A stretch of 64,000 bases of DNA from Zygnema cylindricum (Eukaryota; Streptophyta; Zygnematophyceae; Zygnematales; Zygnemataceae). The translations under genes were made by a program, and so were the position numbers. Where the stretch lies: assembly GCA_037447655.1 (NCBI GenBank), contig JBBHKE010002481.1:26001-90000 (forward strand), given 5' to 3'. Positions 36,797 to 49,540 of this stretch are shown here, in pieces (within the stretch, counting starts at the first letter, position 1; each line of letters opens with the position of its first letter). The notes under the pieces are model-generated. The model was not told the DNA's origin and made no database searches. It worked only from the letters and a program-made list of their open reading frames with translations.

Positions 36797-37591
36797 ACTG
36801 AATACAGTTTTTCGGTTTTGGGGAGTGAATGTCTAGCGCACGTGACACGTGGACGGACAGGTCGATCCAGGATTTAAAAAGTAAAACCGAAAAATAGAGG
36901 CGAGATAAAATGACGCCGACTTCGCCCATAATAGAAAGCGGCATATACAGCCCAGATTTGACTTTTGCAGATTCCTAAGTCAATGCCTTCAAGGATTCGA
37001 AAGTCAATGTCTTCATTGCAATGCCTTCATTACAATTATCATTCTTTTCTGAAAACATTATCCACAGCTTTTTCGATATGAAATTAAGAATCTCCCAACG
37101 CACATTGTCCTTTTTTCCACCATATTCACGTTGCTTGGCTAGGGCTTTATGAACAATTAAAAATCCTCTAATTATGCTTTTTCCTTCCACCCGGTACACA
37201 TGTATGGTCAATCTGATGGACATTTCAATACTATTTCTTGGGTGTCCACACAATTCCGGCATTTCGTGGTATCTCATACAGCGGAGAATTTTTCACTTTA
37301 AATAATTATCCACTCCAGACTAAACGACAAAAAACCCATTATTTCAAATGCTGAAATTAAGTAGGGACAAAGTGTTTTATGCACTCATACAAAATTTATG
37401 GAGTAGATGAAACACGGTAGCTTGCACAGCTGATTTTCCTTTTTTTTTAATCCTTCCTTCCTTTTTTTTTATCCTTCCATCGTGACACCTATATTTCTGT
37501 ATATCAGTTTGAATGGCAAGAAAACTTCTTGGATTGGTTTAAAAGTTTCGCCAGAATAAGCTTATCGTTGCTATGGTGTACTCACATTGAA

Positions 37592-37954
37592 GCATAGTTC
37601 AAAAGTGAAAGTACACCCATACAATATGCCTATTGTACGCAAAAAATACAATATACCCTTGAGACCCATATTGTATTGGCCGCAAAATGAAATAGAATAG
37701 TAACAGGGTTGAGTTGCACATGGATCGATAGAGAATTAAACGTCATGTCTAAATTTGAAGAAAAAAAACGGACAAATTTTTTTTTTTCTGTGAGTTTTGA
37801 GCGACTTTTTATTTAAACCGTCAGATTCGAACGATCGGACGGTCGTTGATCAAAGTAGCGATCTAAGAAGATCACATGAAAAGCCCATAACACAACTTAC
37901 GATGAAGGCGCCGACAAAATACCTACAATAGAAACACCTACTTTTGAACTATGC
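37592..37954. mobile_element. Family D element, copy 1
   Basis: A 363-bp element with ends GCATAGTTCAAAAGT and its complement, flanked by a 6-bp direct duplication, ATTGAA on both sides. The interior has ACAATATGCCTATTGTACGC and is shared with the copies at 40863 and 60521. Confidence 0.85.
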
Positions 37955-38047
37955 ATTGAAAGGTATTATTTTGAAGGGCATTACTTTCTTGTTTGTCATT
38001 TTATATTGGTGAGTCTTATGAAGCTATTCTATCATCTTAAACACTAC

Positions 38048-38266
38048 GACCGCGAATCGATATTAGCGTCAAAGGTTTTTTTCGCCACTTAAAACATCTT
38101 TTCTCCGTACACACTTGTTGGATTTTCAATTTGAGACCGCCAATCGGAAGTTGAGAATGTTACCTTTCAATCCCAACCGTCCGATCCATGATCCGACAAG
38201 TGTGTACGGAGAAAATATGTTTTAAGTGGCGAAAAAAACCTTTGACGCTAATAACGATTCGCGTTG
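38048..38266. mobile_element. Family A MITE (palindromic type)
   Basis: A close relative of the element at 26503-26720, with the same inner arms (CGCCACTTAAAACATC, CCGTACACACTTGT). The outermost bases are degraded. Confidence 0.8.
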
Positions 38267-38831
38267 TACTTCTCATTAAAGCTTAGAATATAACTTACCA
38301 GTTAACATATCAAGAAATAGAATCTTTAAATTTTAGAGTTCTTGCAAAGTTGGGCAACAACCCAGAAACCAGTAGAGTTGCATTTTTATAAAGATAGAGG
38401 CACACGACCCCTAGTGCTCCCACGTATCAAAGCCGTTGAAACAATTCATACACATGACACCAAATATCGAAATCAAAGCGTCAATTTATGTCAGATACAA
38501 TCAGAAGTCCTTTACAAAAAGCGATTCTCACTAGTTCATCTCTATTTTAACCATTGCCAATTCTTAGACCCCGAAACAGAAAGTCCTCTATACAAGTTCC
38601 AATCAACATTCCTCATGCTATCAGCTGCAATGACAAGCTGAGATTTATATCATACGAAAAACCAAAAGTGGGTATACTCTTATGTTGCGGCTTAAGAACC
38701 TCTTGACAATCTAGGTATTTCCTAGAGACAAAGTAGATATCAATTCTAGATGCTGAACAAGTTCCCACACATGCCACCAACATAGACCGCCTATTTATCT
38801 TGGAAGCATCGAAGCTCAAAATTCCTTCATC

Positions 38832-38862
<31 letters not shown>

Positions 38863-39147
38863 CACAGCAACGATTCCAGATTTCTGCACATGATACACCC
38901 ACGGTCAGTTTCTCAAAAATTTCCATCTACTCATTGTGCTCCCTTTACCAGCCAAGGGATTTTACAGTAGTCATCAAACACAACGCCTGCATCTCATCTA
39001 GGAAAATCTTTTTCACCTAGCAGATGTCTTACCCTTGTAAACAAAAAAAAAAAACCTTAAAAACAAAAAAACGCAGAGCTCCCTCGACTCAACAAATCAA
39101 AATCCACAAACTAAAAACGTTGAGCGGCTTCGAAGAAATAAACGAAC

Positions 39148-40057
39148 CTAAGCCGTGGAGGTCTTGCACGAACAATCCGTATTGCAGTTGCAGGTTGGTC
39201 CACACGTGCAGGCCTGTCCTGTCATGGAGCTGCGAGAGCGGCAGCTGCAGGAATTTTTGCAGCCGCAGGAATCGCTGCAACCGCATGTCTCACCACAACC
39301 GCAGGATTCCTGCAACAGAATCGCATGCTGTTGAAATAAGTAAGATGATTCTTATACTGTTATAAGTAAGCAAGTATGAGACGGTACTGTACCAACCTTA
39401 GAATTCCAAAAAAAATATAAAAAAACTCTAAACACCACTCTCGCTTCCACTCTCACCGGCTCTCGCTACCTCTCAACTCCACTCCTAAATACAACAAAAA
39501 GGTGGAAAATTTTATTAGGCGTCATAGGTTCCTGAACCAACCTGTTAACTAATAAACTGACAGAATATTGGAGTATAAGGAAATTTCCAGCCAGCAAGGC
39601 ATCCCCATAAAAAAGAAAAAATTAAGTAGCAGCCATTCAAATACATCAATTGCTCTAACTGTAACAAACACTTTTAAACATGTTGAAAAACATAGACATC
39701 AAACTTCCCAAAACAGGAAATAAAACCATTAAAAAAAAACCATATAAATAAGCATGTCAAGTGCTTCCTAAATTAATAATAGCGTCCTCTCAAAGCTGGT
39801 CTGAAATCTCCAAGAAAAGAAATGACCATCCACATAAGGATTATACTTGTCCAAAAATCCTGTTTCTACAAAAAAACACTGGTATTTCCAAAAGAAAAAG
39901 AATAAAAGAAAAAGAGGAGAAAAGAAAAAAAATAAAATTCCCTCACCTCTGCCATGGCAGCAGGTTGCGTCTTACAAGTCTTGCACGTGCAAGAAGAACC
40001 GCAGTGACAGTTGGCGCCACACGTGCAGCCAGAACCGCACGAGGCACAGTCGGCCAT
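39148..40057 (-). CDS. Metallothionein, plant type-4-like
   Basis: Two minus-strand exons: 39947-40057 and 39148-39309, phase 0, GT-AG borders, 90 residues. Metallothioneins bind zinc, copper or cadmium through cysteine thiolates in the cytoplasm. The protein has three Cys-rich blocks built from CxC, CxxC and CxCG units. The first is ASCGSGCTCGANCHCG, then a central block in exon 2 (ESCGCGETCGCSDSCGCK), then a C-terminal block with ACTCGPTCNCNTDCSCK. About one residue in four is cysteine, and aromatic residues are absent apart from one histidine. Three blocks and CTCG units recall plant Ec/type-4 metallothioneins, but spacing differs from the seed-plant form. The ATG at 40055-40057 is the only start in frame. 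Confidence 0.85.
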
Positions 40058-40271
40058 TTTGATTTAGTCTTTGGAAGTAAAAGAAAGGCGAGAGAGAAAA
40101 ATTAGCGAGGAAAAGAGACGTCTATTTTCTCACGCAGTTACAGGCGAAAGACAGGACGTAACTTGTAAGTTCAGTACATAATAGGAGCAGACAAGAGAGA
40201 TCAAATTTGACCAGATTGAAGGACAGCGTCGCCTACGGAGAGTTTGGAGAAGCTGCTAAGGACATACAGTA

Positions 40272-40466
40272 CACCGTGTATCGCTATTAGCGTTAACTTA
40301 AAACATATTTTAGCCGTACACGCTTGTCGGATTATAGATCTGACGGTTGCGATTGAAATCCAAGATTTTTACCTTCGGTTTCCATGTGAAGATCGGACAA
40401 GTGTGTACGGAGAAAAGATGTTTTAAGGGATGAAAAAATTATTAACACTAAAAGCGATACACGGTG
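40272..40466. mobile_element. Family A MITE (palindromic type), TA target
   Basis: A 195-bp element flanked by TA, starting CACCGTGTATCGCTATTAG and ending in the complement. The inner arms include CCGTACACGCTTGTCGG and its near-complement. It lies about 200 bp upstream of the metallothionein start. Confidence 0.85.
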
Positions 40467-40582
40467 TAATGCAAACGCAGAACGATTGAAGATTTTCCGA
40501 AAACGCTTGGCTCTGTCTCGGCCGTCCGATCGTGGTTCTTACACCAATGGCCATGCACACATGCAGAATTCGATTTGGCAAT

Positions 40583-40802
40583 ACCGTGTATCGCTATTAG
40601 TGTTAATAATTTTTTCGCCAACTTAAAACATCGGTTTTCCGTACATACTTGTCCGATTTTCGATTTGAGACCGTCAATCGGAAGCTGGCAATCTTACCTT
40701 TCAAAAACAACCGTCAGATATAAAAGCCGAAATTCGTGTACAGAGAAAAAGATGTTCACAGAGACGAAAAAAACATCAACCCTAATAACGATTCACGGTT
40801 GT
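40583..40802. mobile_element. Family A MITE (palindromic type), degraded ends
   Basis: The left end reads ACCGTGTATCGCTATTAG and the right end ATAACGATTCACGGTT. The interior arms match the other palindromic copies. Confidence 0.75.
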
Positions 40803-40862
40803 ACTGATACGGAGGTTTGGATTTTTGTTTTGGCAATTCTTTATTTTTTCATTGCATGAAAA

Positions 40863-41089
40863 GTATAGTTCAAAAGTAGGCGTTTTATGGTAGGCCTTTG
40901 GTAGGCGCAAGTAGTGTTATGGGATTTTCATGTGATCTTCTTGTATCGCTACTTTGATCGCTACTTTGATCAGCGACCGTCCGATGACGTTTAATTCTCT
41001 ATCGAACGATGTGTAACTCAACCCTGTTACTTTTTTTTTCATTTTGCGACCAATACAATATGGGTCTTAACCATAGTTGTTCAAAACGT
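40863..41089. mobile_element. Family D element, copy 2 (truncated/degraded)
   Basis: Starts with a variant of the family D end (TATAGTTCAAAAGTAGGCG). The interior matches copy 1 in reverse orientation (ATCAGCGACCGTCCGA, ACCAATACAATATGGG). The right end is degenerate. Confidence 0.7.
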
Positions 41090-43404
41090 CTTTTACGCAC
41101 GTTTCGAACGAGAGTACAGTACGTAGAAACTGGAGAGGTCCATTTGAAAAAAACGTTAATGAATTTTCTCGTACAAATCCGTACATTTTTAAAAAATTGA
41201 ATTGAACATGTACCGCAGTTTGTACGCTTTGCCTTAAATGAGCGGTGAAACACATTATTTAATTAAATATTCATCACACTCTACATATGTACCGAAACAT
41301 GTACATCAACTGGCTTACGACGACTGTACCGGTGAATATCAGAAGACGTACACAGGCGCAGATCCAATTCCTTCCACAAGCACTTTTATTTCAATAAAAC
41401 TGCCTGTCCTTCACAGACAGGCAGCCATGGCCTTCTTTCTCTACCTCTCCGAGAGCATGCAACTTCAAAAAAACAAAGTTCAGGCCATATGCAGATTCCA
41501 TTTTTCATCATTCAACATTGCACGACGTAACACATTGATAAAAAAAAACTAAAGCAATCACATTAGAGCAAAAAAAAAATACATATGTGTCCTTTAACTA
41601 TTTTTACTCTAAATCTTCTTCCCTTCTTGCCGTGGCGTCGGTGATGGCGTCTTCTGTGATTTTTCGCGTTCAGCTGTTCAAGTAATAATGGCGGCTTCTT
41701 TTCGAAATTTGAAGAAGACGCCCGTACAAAATTAGTGTGACGCCGCAACGTCTCTTTTTGGAAATATTTGTTGACGTCACATTATTTTCCCGTACAATCC
41801 ATGTACATGCTGTTCGGTTTACTGAACAGAAAGTACGGATACATGCATCGATTTTTTTTGTTAACTACCGTACAGTTGCCGTAAAAAATCTAACAGTTAC
41901 AGTATTTTGTTTATTAGTTCCCGTAATATGCCAGTTTCAGTTTACAGTAGACGTTTTTTTGCGTATTTTTCAAAAGTCACGTACAATACGTAGAAACTGG
42001 AAAAAATGGAAAAAACCCGCGTATTGAACAACTAGGCTTTTTACTGTTTTAGGAAGTACAATATAGTGCGACCGGATTTTGCAAGATCGGAATTGTTGTT
42101 CCTGTACGGATGAGTTTATGAACCATACCGTACCTAGAGAGGAGAATTTAAAAATTTTGAATAGGTAAGCTTACTACCACATAACCGTACTGACATTGAA
42201 AAAAAAAACCTAGAAAAGGTGGATTTTTTAAATGTTCAAAATATGTACCTTTTCATCATTAGGGTTTGCCATTGTCAAAGGTAAGTGAACTAAGGAAACA
42301 TCCGGTTCTCAATTTGCCATCAGTTATTCAGATCAGATGTGACAATTTATGTTCCTTCCTGGGCAATGGCTTTTCAGTAAAACTTACTCTCCATTATATT
42401 TTTTTTACCTTTATTTCTACACAATGTTCAAAGCACTTCGTTGACGTAAGGCTTATCGTGCTGGTACCGTGGAGTGGAACAAAAAATGCGCCAAAAACGG
42501 AACAAATCTGGCTCTTCCGTTGGTGAATTACTGCGAGCAATCGGTGAAGAATTAATTCTTGCTCGTTAAAGAAAAAAGCTTTAAAATTCGACCCTATACC
42601 CGCAAAATATAACAAACGTTGATTTTACACATTTTTGTTTTTCATTAAATACTTGGTCAATTTTGCCAAAAAAAATGTCTAATTCTAAAGCAAAAATGAT
42701 CCAAAAATGGACTAATTTCCAATGTGCCAAAATCTGTTGCTGCGAGCAATTGGAATGAAATTTGACTTTGTACTCTCAAATACAAAACTCTTATAAACTA
42801 GTCTAAATATCGATAAAATTATCAAAATGGTATTTGAACGAGTTTTAAACAACAACGGCAATTGGAACTCTGGAGTAAACTTAGTGACAAGAAACCATCG
42901 TTAAAAAAAAATCCATGTTACAGGGAAAGTAACAAGTGTACTTTTATACACTGCGGGAGTTGCAGCTCGCCTTATGACTTAAATAAGAAAAAAACTGAAC
43001 ATCTCATGTTAGAATAGTAGAGTCACAGCACTGCATTAGGGTCATGGCACAGAATTCATTGTAGTCAAAACGCGAATACAGAGAAACAACACAAAAGTCA
43101 AATTTCACACAATGGAAAACCTGAGTGTTGCTTCAATGAGTGCATCTTCACATGTCTGTCACACTCTCCCCTTGACTCCCCGTAACTTCTTTCCACACCC
43201 GTAACCCTCCACCCACCCCTATTGGTTGGAGTGCACACTGGAATTGGTGAAGCGAGCTTGTCTCAAAGTGAGTGTCGGCATTTTATTCGGAGGAAACACA
43301 TTAATACAAACACGTTTCACCAAAGGGTTTATTTTGAAAAAACGAGCGAAACGGCCCCGACATTAAGGATTAAAAAATGTTCCGCGGGCGGACCATTTTC
43401 GGAA

Positions 43405-43426
43405 AATGCTCCGATTTCGGAGCATT
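43405..43426. repeat. Short perfect hairpin
   Basis: AATGCTCCGA, two bases, then TCGGAGCATT. The neighbouring sequence repeats parts of the arms (GGGAGCATTTTT at about 43446). Confidence 0.8.
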
Positions 43427-44543
43427 AGCTCAACCACGGTTAAGGGAGCATTTTTCTACCGCTTCTGGAGTGCTTTGGATAAATGTCTCAAATGATAACT
43501 TCCACTCCTTAGCTTCAAAGGTCTGATGGTAATAACGCGTTGGTTAATTCACTATTTAATTGGAGGGTCAACCTTCAGCACAGGATTACAATTCCTAACT
43601 GGAAAACTCTGAGAAGATCAGCTTTGTTTATCATATTCCAAAGACCACCTGCTGTGCACAAGTTCAAAGTGATTGACGTGCAATAAATTAGAGATGTCAC
43701 AATAACTTTTAAGCTTTTTTAGCCGTCTATACACGAACTGGAGCCCATCAATCTCACCATCATTTTGGGAGACTGGTGATGTAAACTCAAAAAGGCTCGT
43801 GTTAAAATATAGAGATACTATTGAGCTTGTGCGGTTAAGGTACTACAAGCATCCAAACAATGACCTCTCAGGCTACATTCCTGATCATTTTTACATATCT
43901 GACACATATATTGCATATGGTAGAAGAATCTGTCTCCTCTGTCATACACCATCTCAATATTAGCATTACTGTTTGCTTATGACTTTAAATCAACGTTTCT
44001 CCCTGCACACTTTTCAGACTTAATCCGACAGTAGAGATGGAAATGTAAGGTTCTTACTTTCCCTCTTTCAGATTCCAAATAAAAATTGGACAGGTGCGCA
44101 TGAAGGAAAGATGGTTTAAACAGTGAAAAAAACACTAATAAAGATAGATAAGGTAACTTCAAATCCTTGACACAAACAAGCCAGATCCTGCTGTAAAAAC
44201 AGCATCAGATAAAGAAATGGGCGAGGCTCATACTGTTCAGGTGGTCCCCAATATCTGAAGACATTTTCTTTTAAAAAACCTACAACTTATGACCAAAATG
44301 TCTGTGTTTTGACTGGCCGAGATCAAATATCTTCACATGGTACTATAATATCATACTAATAACATAATTGTAGCTATCCTGCATACACATACGCAGAAAA
44401 ACCAAACATTTTTTACACAACATTCGGAAACAAGGTTCAGCCTCAATCCTTTCTAAAATAATATATAAGCTATGGTGACAGTTATGTCGATAGTCGACAG
44501 TATAAGCTACAATTCGGTGCTTTTTTTTTACTTAGTTCGTTCC

Positions 44544-47500
44544 CTATAATCTGGAGGAACTACGGCTCGCATCCACTGCGCCTAGCAAATAATCGTGAAT
44601 ACGTTGACTGCTGCTCGCTATTATACCACGATCTAAACCGTCCAAAAACCTTCCTTTCGAAAAATCCAACGGCCGACCGCCTGCGTCTGTTACCACTCCT
44701 CCGGCCTCCTCCACAATTATCACTCCGGCCGCGTGATCCCAAATCTTCTCACGATACCCTGCTCTCGCAAATTTCATAAAAATTTCCGCGTCTCCACGAG
44801 CAATTGCCGCATACTTTGCCATGCTGTAGACTCGGAGTGGTTCTCGTCTGCAAGGAAAGGTTGAGACAAAAGAAAGAAAAGGAAAGTTAAGAGTAGACAA
44901 AAAGATGACACTGTTTTCAATAAAAAGCGAAAGAAACCAAAAACGTTTTTGCAGAGCAAAGTTACCAGACATGTAATGAGGAAGGTTGAAGACAAGAACG
45001 AACTAAGTTTTTCTTTTTATTTGCAGTAACTCTTCTCCTAAATGTTCAATTTCCTCAAAGCCTGACACTTAGGTGCGCAGAAACCCTTTTCACAGGGATT
45101 CAAAAATAATAAAACAGACCACACTCAGGAATTAGGCAGTCTCTGCAAAGTCTGTTGCCTTGTATTTTTATATCCCTAGTGAGTATAAACCCTACTAGAC
45201 AAAAAAAAGAACCATCGGAGACTGAAACCAGAGACCTTAATATTATAAAACGTTGTCAAGTTTGTCTGAGAAAACAAATCAGCTCAATGCCAGATATCTC
45301 TCCCTGTCCACCTCTCTTCAACCAAGCCAAGAACAACACTATTACACCCTTTAAAAAAAAAAAAAAAACTGACATCGACTGGACTCCCTGTGAACAGACA
45401 CAACAACCAATTCAAAAAGCAGATAAAAAAATTATATTACCAACTTTCCTGAAATGAGTGCCTGGATGAATCACAAATAGTACTGGATGTGGCCCTGCCC
45501 TAGCCCTCTCATAACAGCACTTACAGCAGTCCTCAAAATCCACAAATACTCCAATTTATTAGTGAGAAGACATACTATATGTCCTTCTAGAGTTAAAGAC
45601 ACAGATTTCAGTGCGTGTTATTTTGACCCATTACTATAAATTAGTGTTACTAAACCTATTTAGTTAAGTGGCCAGTGGCAAAACATAATAAGGTGTAGCT
45701 AATACCACATCCGCTTTGAAGCTAATAAAAGTAATAATTTACGAACTTCATAGTGATGTAAGGTGTTCTTTTGTCAAATTATTGCTGGATCGCAATATCT
45801 CATTCTGAAACCAATGCAAGACAATGGCACATCCACCTCAAAAGAGCGAAAATCTCTACGAATCTTGCAGAAACAAGACTCAGCCATATCAATAATTAAG
45901 TACCAAGTTTGGGAGGGGCACAAATAACCTACATTTTAATCTGTCCAGACTAGTTGTGAGCCACTACTCTGAAGATCTACGATTTCGCCATGTCATGAAT
46001 ACACAAGAAAATGCGAGAATAGTACGAACTACGCTTCATTTAATACTTATCAGCAGACACTAAATTTTGACATGATTAAATATATCAAGTGGATCACAAT
46101 AATTGCCAAAATGGAAAGAGAAAAAATATGGTAACTTTGAATCAAAACTAACAATGGAGTATCCATAACAATTCACATAACAAAAACTAACATGCAGAGA
46201 TTTTGAAACTAACCTTAAACCGATTCCTTGCGCCAAGCTTGCCGTCATTTCATGTTTTGAGTTCGCTTTTTCCACAGGCTCACAAAATGTAGCAGCAGCC
46301 GGATCATCAATCAAAGAAACTCGAATTCTCTTAGGTTTCGCGGCTACTTTTCCTCCTACCCCTGTGCCAGTATTGACGCCTACTAAAGGTTCCATCCAAG
46401 CTCCAGAACCTCCTTTCCTAGCTTTCATTACACATCCTCTATACCAATGACCTGGTCTGGCTGGGAACAACTTTCCTGCAATCCGATGATATCGGTGAGG
46501 ATATCTTAGCCATTCTGTCCTCATAGGAAAATTCGGACATCCTAAAACCCCTAAAACTACTTCTCCTTCTTCCATCATCGCTAAAGCTACAGCATATTGG
46601 TCGCCCCTGACGAAGCCAAGAGTTCCATCCACAGGATCAAGAATCCAATGTCGTCCTTTTCCACCTCCTAAAGAGGTACCTTTTTGAATGCCTTTAAGCA
46701 CATCCAGAGTCTTTAATGGCTCTTTCGGTGCTGAGATTCCTACCAGATTTGCCCCCGCCAGGCATTCATTCACAGCTGAGACAACCCTCTGTAAAGAATT
46801 TATTCCTTCATAGCCCTTTAAAGCATCCGTGTCTTCTTCTGCCACCATACAAATTTCCTCCTCTGGAAATGCCTGAGATAGGACCCAACTGACCACCGCC
46901 TGGACTCCCCAGTCTGATATCTCCATTCCAAAAAGAAAAAAAAACGAGTTAAACAAGTGAGAAAACAAAATACTTAACAGAAAACGTTGAAAGCTCGATT
47001 CCATATACAAAAATAAATGATTAAAACATGTAAGAAATTCGAATAGTTCATTGAATACTTAACAAAATACTTGAGACAGTAGTAAACAAAAGTATCAGTA
47101 ACGTCAAAAAACAACAAAAAACCGGGGGTGAAATAATCGATACTACAACATACTGAATACCTCCACTACACTCAATACATGAAATACAATATATGCTACA
47201 GTCGACAAGCATCAAAGGAAACCAGCACCAAACCAGAAAACAGTAATTGTAAAAAAACATGTGGTAACCATCAACACAATTACTGTAGCCCCTCAACCTC
47301 TCTCTCTCTCCCCCTCAAATCTTTTACAAGTTTGAATTTAAGAAAAACGGAATAAACCAACACATACCAGCAACAGTAACTGGAGACTCGTCACTTTTGG
47401 TATCAGCAACCTCTTCCTCTCTCATCAACCTCTCTTGCACTTTCATGCTGAGCTGGCATGCCAGCTGGACAGCTTGAGTGGCCACTTTGAGTTCATAAGC

Positions 47501-48022
47501 ATACAGCTGATTCTCTTCATGAAATTTGTCCTCATTCACATGATGAAATTGATTATCAAAATGATGTGACTCATCATTTAAAGCGTCAACACTCGAATTC
47601 ATGAACTCGCCGTCTTGGTTTCCTCTATATTTGTCAACAGTTTCTTGTGACGTAGAAGATAAAGAGGAAGAAGAAGATAAATTTAAGAGCTCTTCTGCCT
47701 GACTGACTCCAAACATAGAGTCTTCTCTTGCTGCAAGCTCAGCCACAGAAAAACTTGACATACACTGTGTTCTAGAGAGTATTCTGTTAAATATCTTATT
47801 TTGTAAACGTGTATCTTTACTGGAATAAAATCCAGAATGAAGAGAGAAAGAACTGGAAGGTCCTGGTAAAGCTCCTCCTTCAGAACCTTCTCTTAGAGGT
47901 GTATAGCCGGGATAATAGGAGGCTACTGCAGTTCTTTCGTGAAGGTTCCTAGGAGAGTCATCACATAAAGAGACTGCAGACCCTGTCGCCAGCCTCTGTA
48001 AGTGAAACGCACTGGAGGCCAT
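44544..48022 (-). CDS. AHL: HAL2-like 3'(2'),5'-bisphosphate nucleotidase (plant AHL type)
   Basis: Three minus-strand exons: 47368-48022, 46214-46913 and 44544-44847; 552 residues with the frame kept across both introns. The enzyme hydrolyses 3'-phosphoadenosine 5'-phosphate (PAP) to AMP, removing a by-product of sulfation. The FIG/inositol-monophosphatase metal-site motifs are all present: VAEED (E244, E245, D246), DPVDGT (D311-T316) and WDHAAG. The core from SPVTVADWGVQAVVSW to the C-terminal VDASRSSSRL follows the plant HAL2-like protein AHL more closely than SAL1, for example GFVRGDQYAVALA, VLGCPNFPMRTEWL and CEPVEKANS. The first about 190 residues are Ser-rich and low in complexity, longer than a typical leader; an organelle-targeting sequence is possible. 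The intron between exons 2 and 3 is about 1.4 kb and shows no element. Confidence 0.93.
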
Positions 48023-48759
48023 GGCTTTAAAAAGGCTACAAATATCTGAATAACTTGAACAAAAAAGTTAAATATGATGAAAAAGGCTAGAAATAGTCAG
48101 CAGATCAAAAATATGTAAGAAGAATGGTAAGACTACAGTCAGTCGCCCTCCTCGGAAGCTAATTGCTGTATTAATACTTTGCTTTCTTCTCATGGCTTTC
48201 TCATTACCACGAAAACAAGAGAAGCCGAAAGGCAGCGCCGGAAAGAGCCATAGTTTAAAAATTAAAAGTGCGCAATAGATTGCGCGTACTATACGCGTAT
48301 TGTATGGTAGAGTCGTAAACCCGCACATGAAAAGTACGGTGTGCTCGGCACTTCACGAAACGGACAAATCTGAAACTTGCTCAAAGAACTTATGTGCGGA
48401 AACAGCAAATAGATTGAAAACTGTATAGCTCCAATATTGCGAAGCTGCAAGCGAAAAGCGACAAAACCACATCTGTGGGAATACCGTTAACGCTCTAAGG
48501 ACAAAAGTCCACGCTAGTTCCAGCTTGCGTAATCACTGTACGACAACTCAGCTTTTTAGTGGCGTCATATTGGACATTTTTAAAGTGGGACTCGTGTGCC
48601 TACTGTGCTACAATATCTCTGTCCTGTTTGTCCCGATCAGGAATGCGACTGCAAATCCATTGAAGCTCTGAGCAATAAACATCTGACACGTAGACAATAT
48701 CTTGTCGGTTCAAGATTTTCTTAATGAAATTCTTAAGTCATACAAAAAAGCCTTTAGTT
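48023..48759. other. Upstream region of the phosphatase gene
   Basis: Probable leader and promoter of the minus-strand gene starting at 48022. No confident motif or small gene is seen. Confidence 0.4.
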
Positions 48760-49540
48760 AGGGTGTGTCCCCATGTGCATAAGTATGGGTTTTTTCCTGT
48801 CGTTTTGCCGTAAAACTTAGCGCCGTACTGCCTAAATTGCAACCGTACGAAGGAATCACAAATTTGTAGAGTACAATTTGCGTCATCCCTGAACTTAGGA
48901 TGTACGAAAAGTTGTAGTCTTGTGCTTTTCGACCCACTTCGACGACAAAAAACGTCATCTTCAACCTTATCTTTAAAACACATGCGCGATGTGATTTAAA
49001 ATTAGGTTTTTTCGATTGACAAATAGGAACATATTTTCGCGCGTGCCGTAAATGTCGACAAAAATCCTACGATTTCCAAGGACAAAGAAAAGTACATAGT
49101 TCGCTATGTTTTGTCCGTTTGCGCTCTAATAAGACAAATACAAGGACACAATTTGTTTGGATTTGTCAGTTTTCGTCTAGTACGGATTTCTTTTTTTGCA
49201 GGGGTCTTCAAATTCCGATGCCATTTCACGTCGACTGGACAGGAGACGCGAAGGCAAATCGCATCTTCTTCAACTGTGAAGTTGTCAGGCTGGAATGCGG
49301 TACGTCTACAATGTCACGGAAAGACATGCGACGTCACACGCAAGTACAAAAAATAACGTGCGAACACAGATTGTAGACGTTGACAACCGTCACAGGTACT
49401 GTCGACGTATACAATCGTCACAAGCGTAAGTTACGATTTCGTCCTTACACACATAGGGACACTTGAAATCCGGGTCCGCCGGATCTGCGCTAAAAAACAA
49501 AGTAAGTTCGCTAAGTTTCAAGTACATGGGGACAAACCCT
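48760..49540. mobile_element. Family E inverted-repeat element
   Basis: 781 bp bounded by AGGGTGTGTCCCCATGT and the complement of AGGGTTTGTCCCCATGTAC. Interior GC is slightly higher and no transposase frame is visible. Only one copy is seen here, and the target duplication is not clear. Confidence 0.65.

Larger units (their letters stand above)
34856..39147. other. Intergenic region upstream of paralogue 2
   Basis: 34856-35230 is purine-rich and probably the leader/promoter of paralogue 2. Further right are four MITE copies (families F, B, D and A, listed separately) and a CT repeat at about 38829-38862. The remaining parts (35.2-36.1, 36.8-37.6 and 38.3-39.1 kb) show nothing I can support. 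Confidence 0.5.
40058..44543. other. Intergenic region between metallothionein and phosphatase genes
   Basis: 40.2-41.1 kb holds two family A copies and a family D copy. Around 43990-44140 is a degenerate piece of a family A interior. 41400-41424 carries a short hairpin (CTGCCTGTC and its complement). 41.1-43.9 kb has no recognisable gene; short frames lack motifs. Confidence 0.5.

Noticed and set aside
41563-41748. 61-codon Arg/His-rich minus-strand frame as a small ribosomal-type protein
   Set aside because: Basic composition alone; no family motif and no conserved splice sites around it.
44544-48022. Calling the phosphatase SAL1
   Set aside because: The core and tail follow the HAL2-like AHL form (VADWGVQAVVSW, CEPVEKANS, DGLDRGIIA) rather than SAL1 as I know it.
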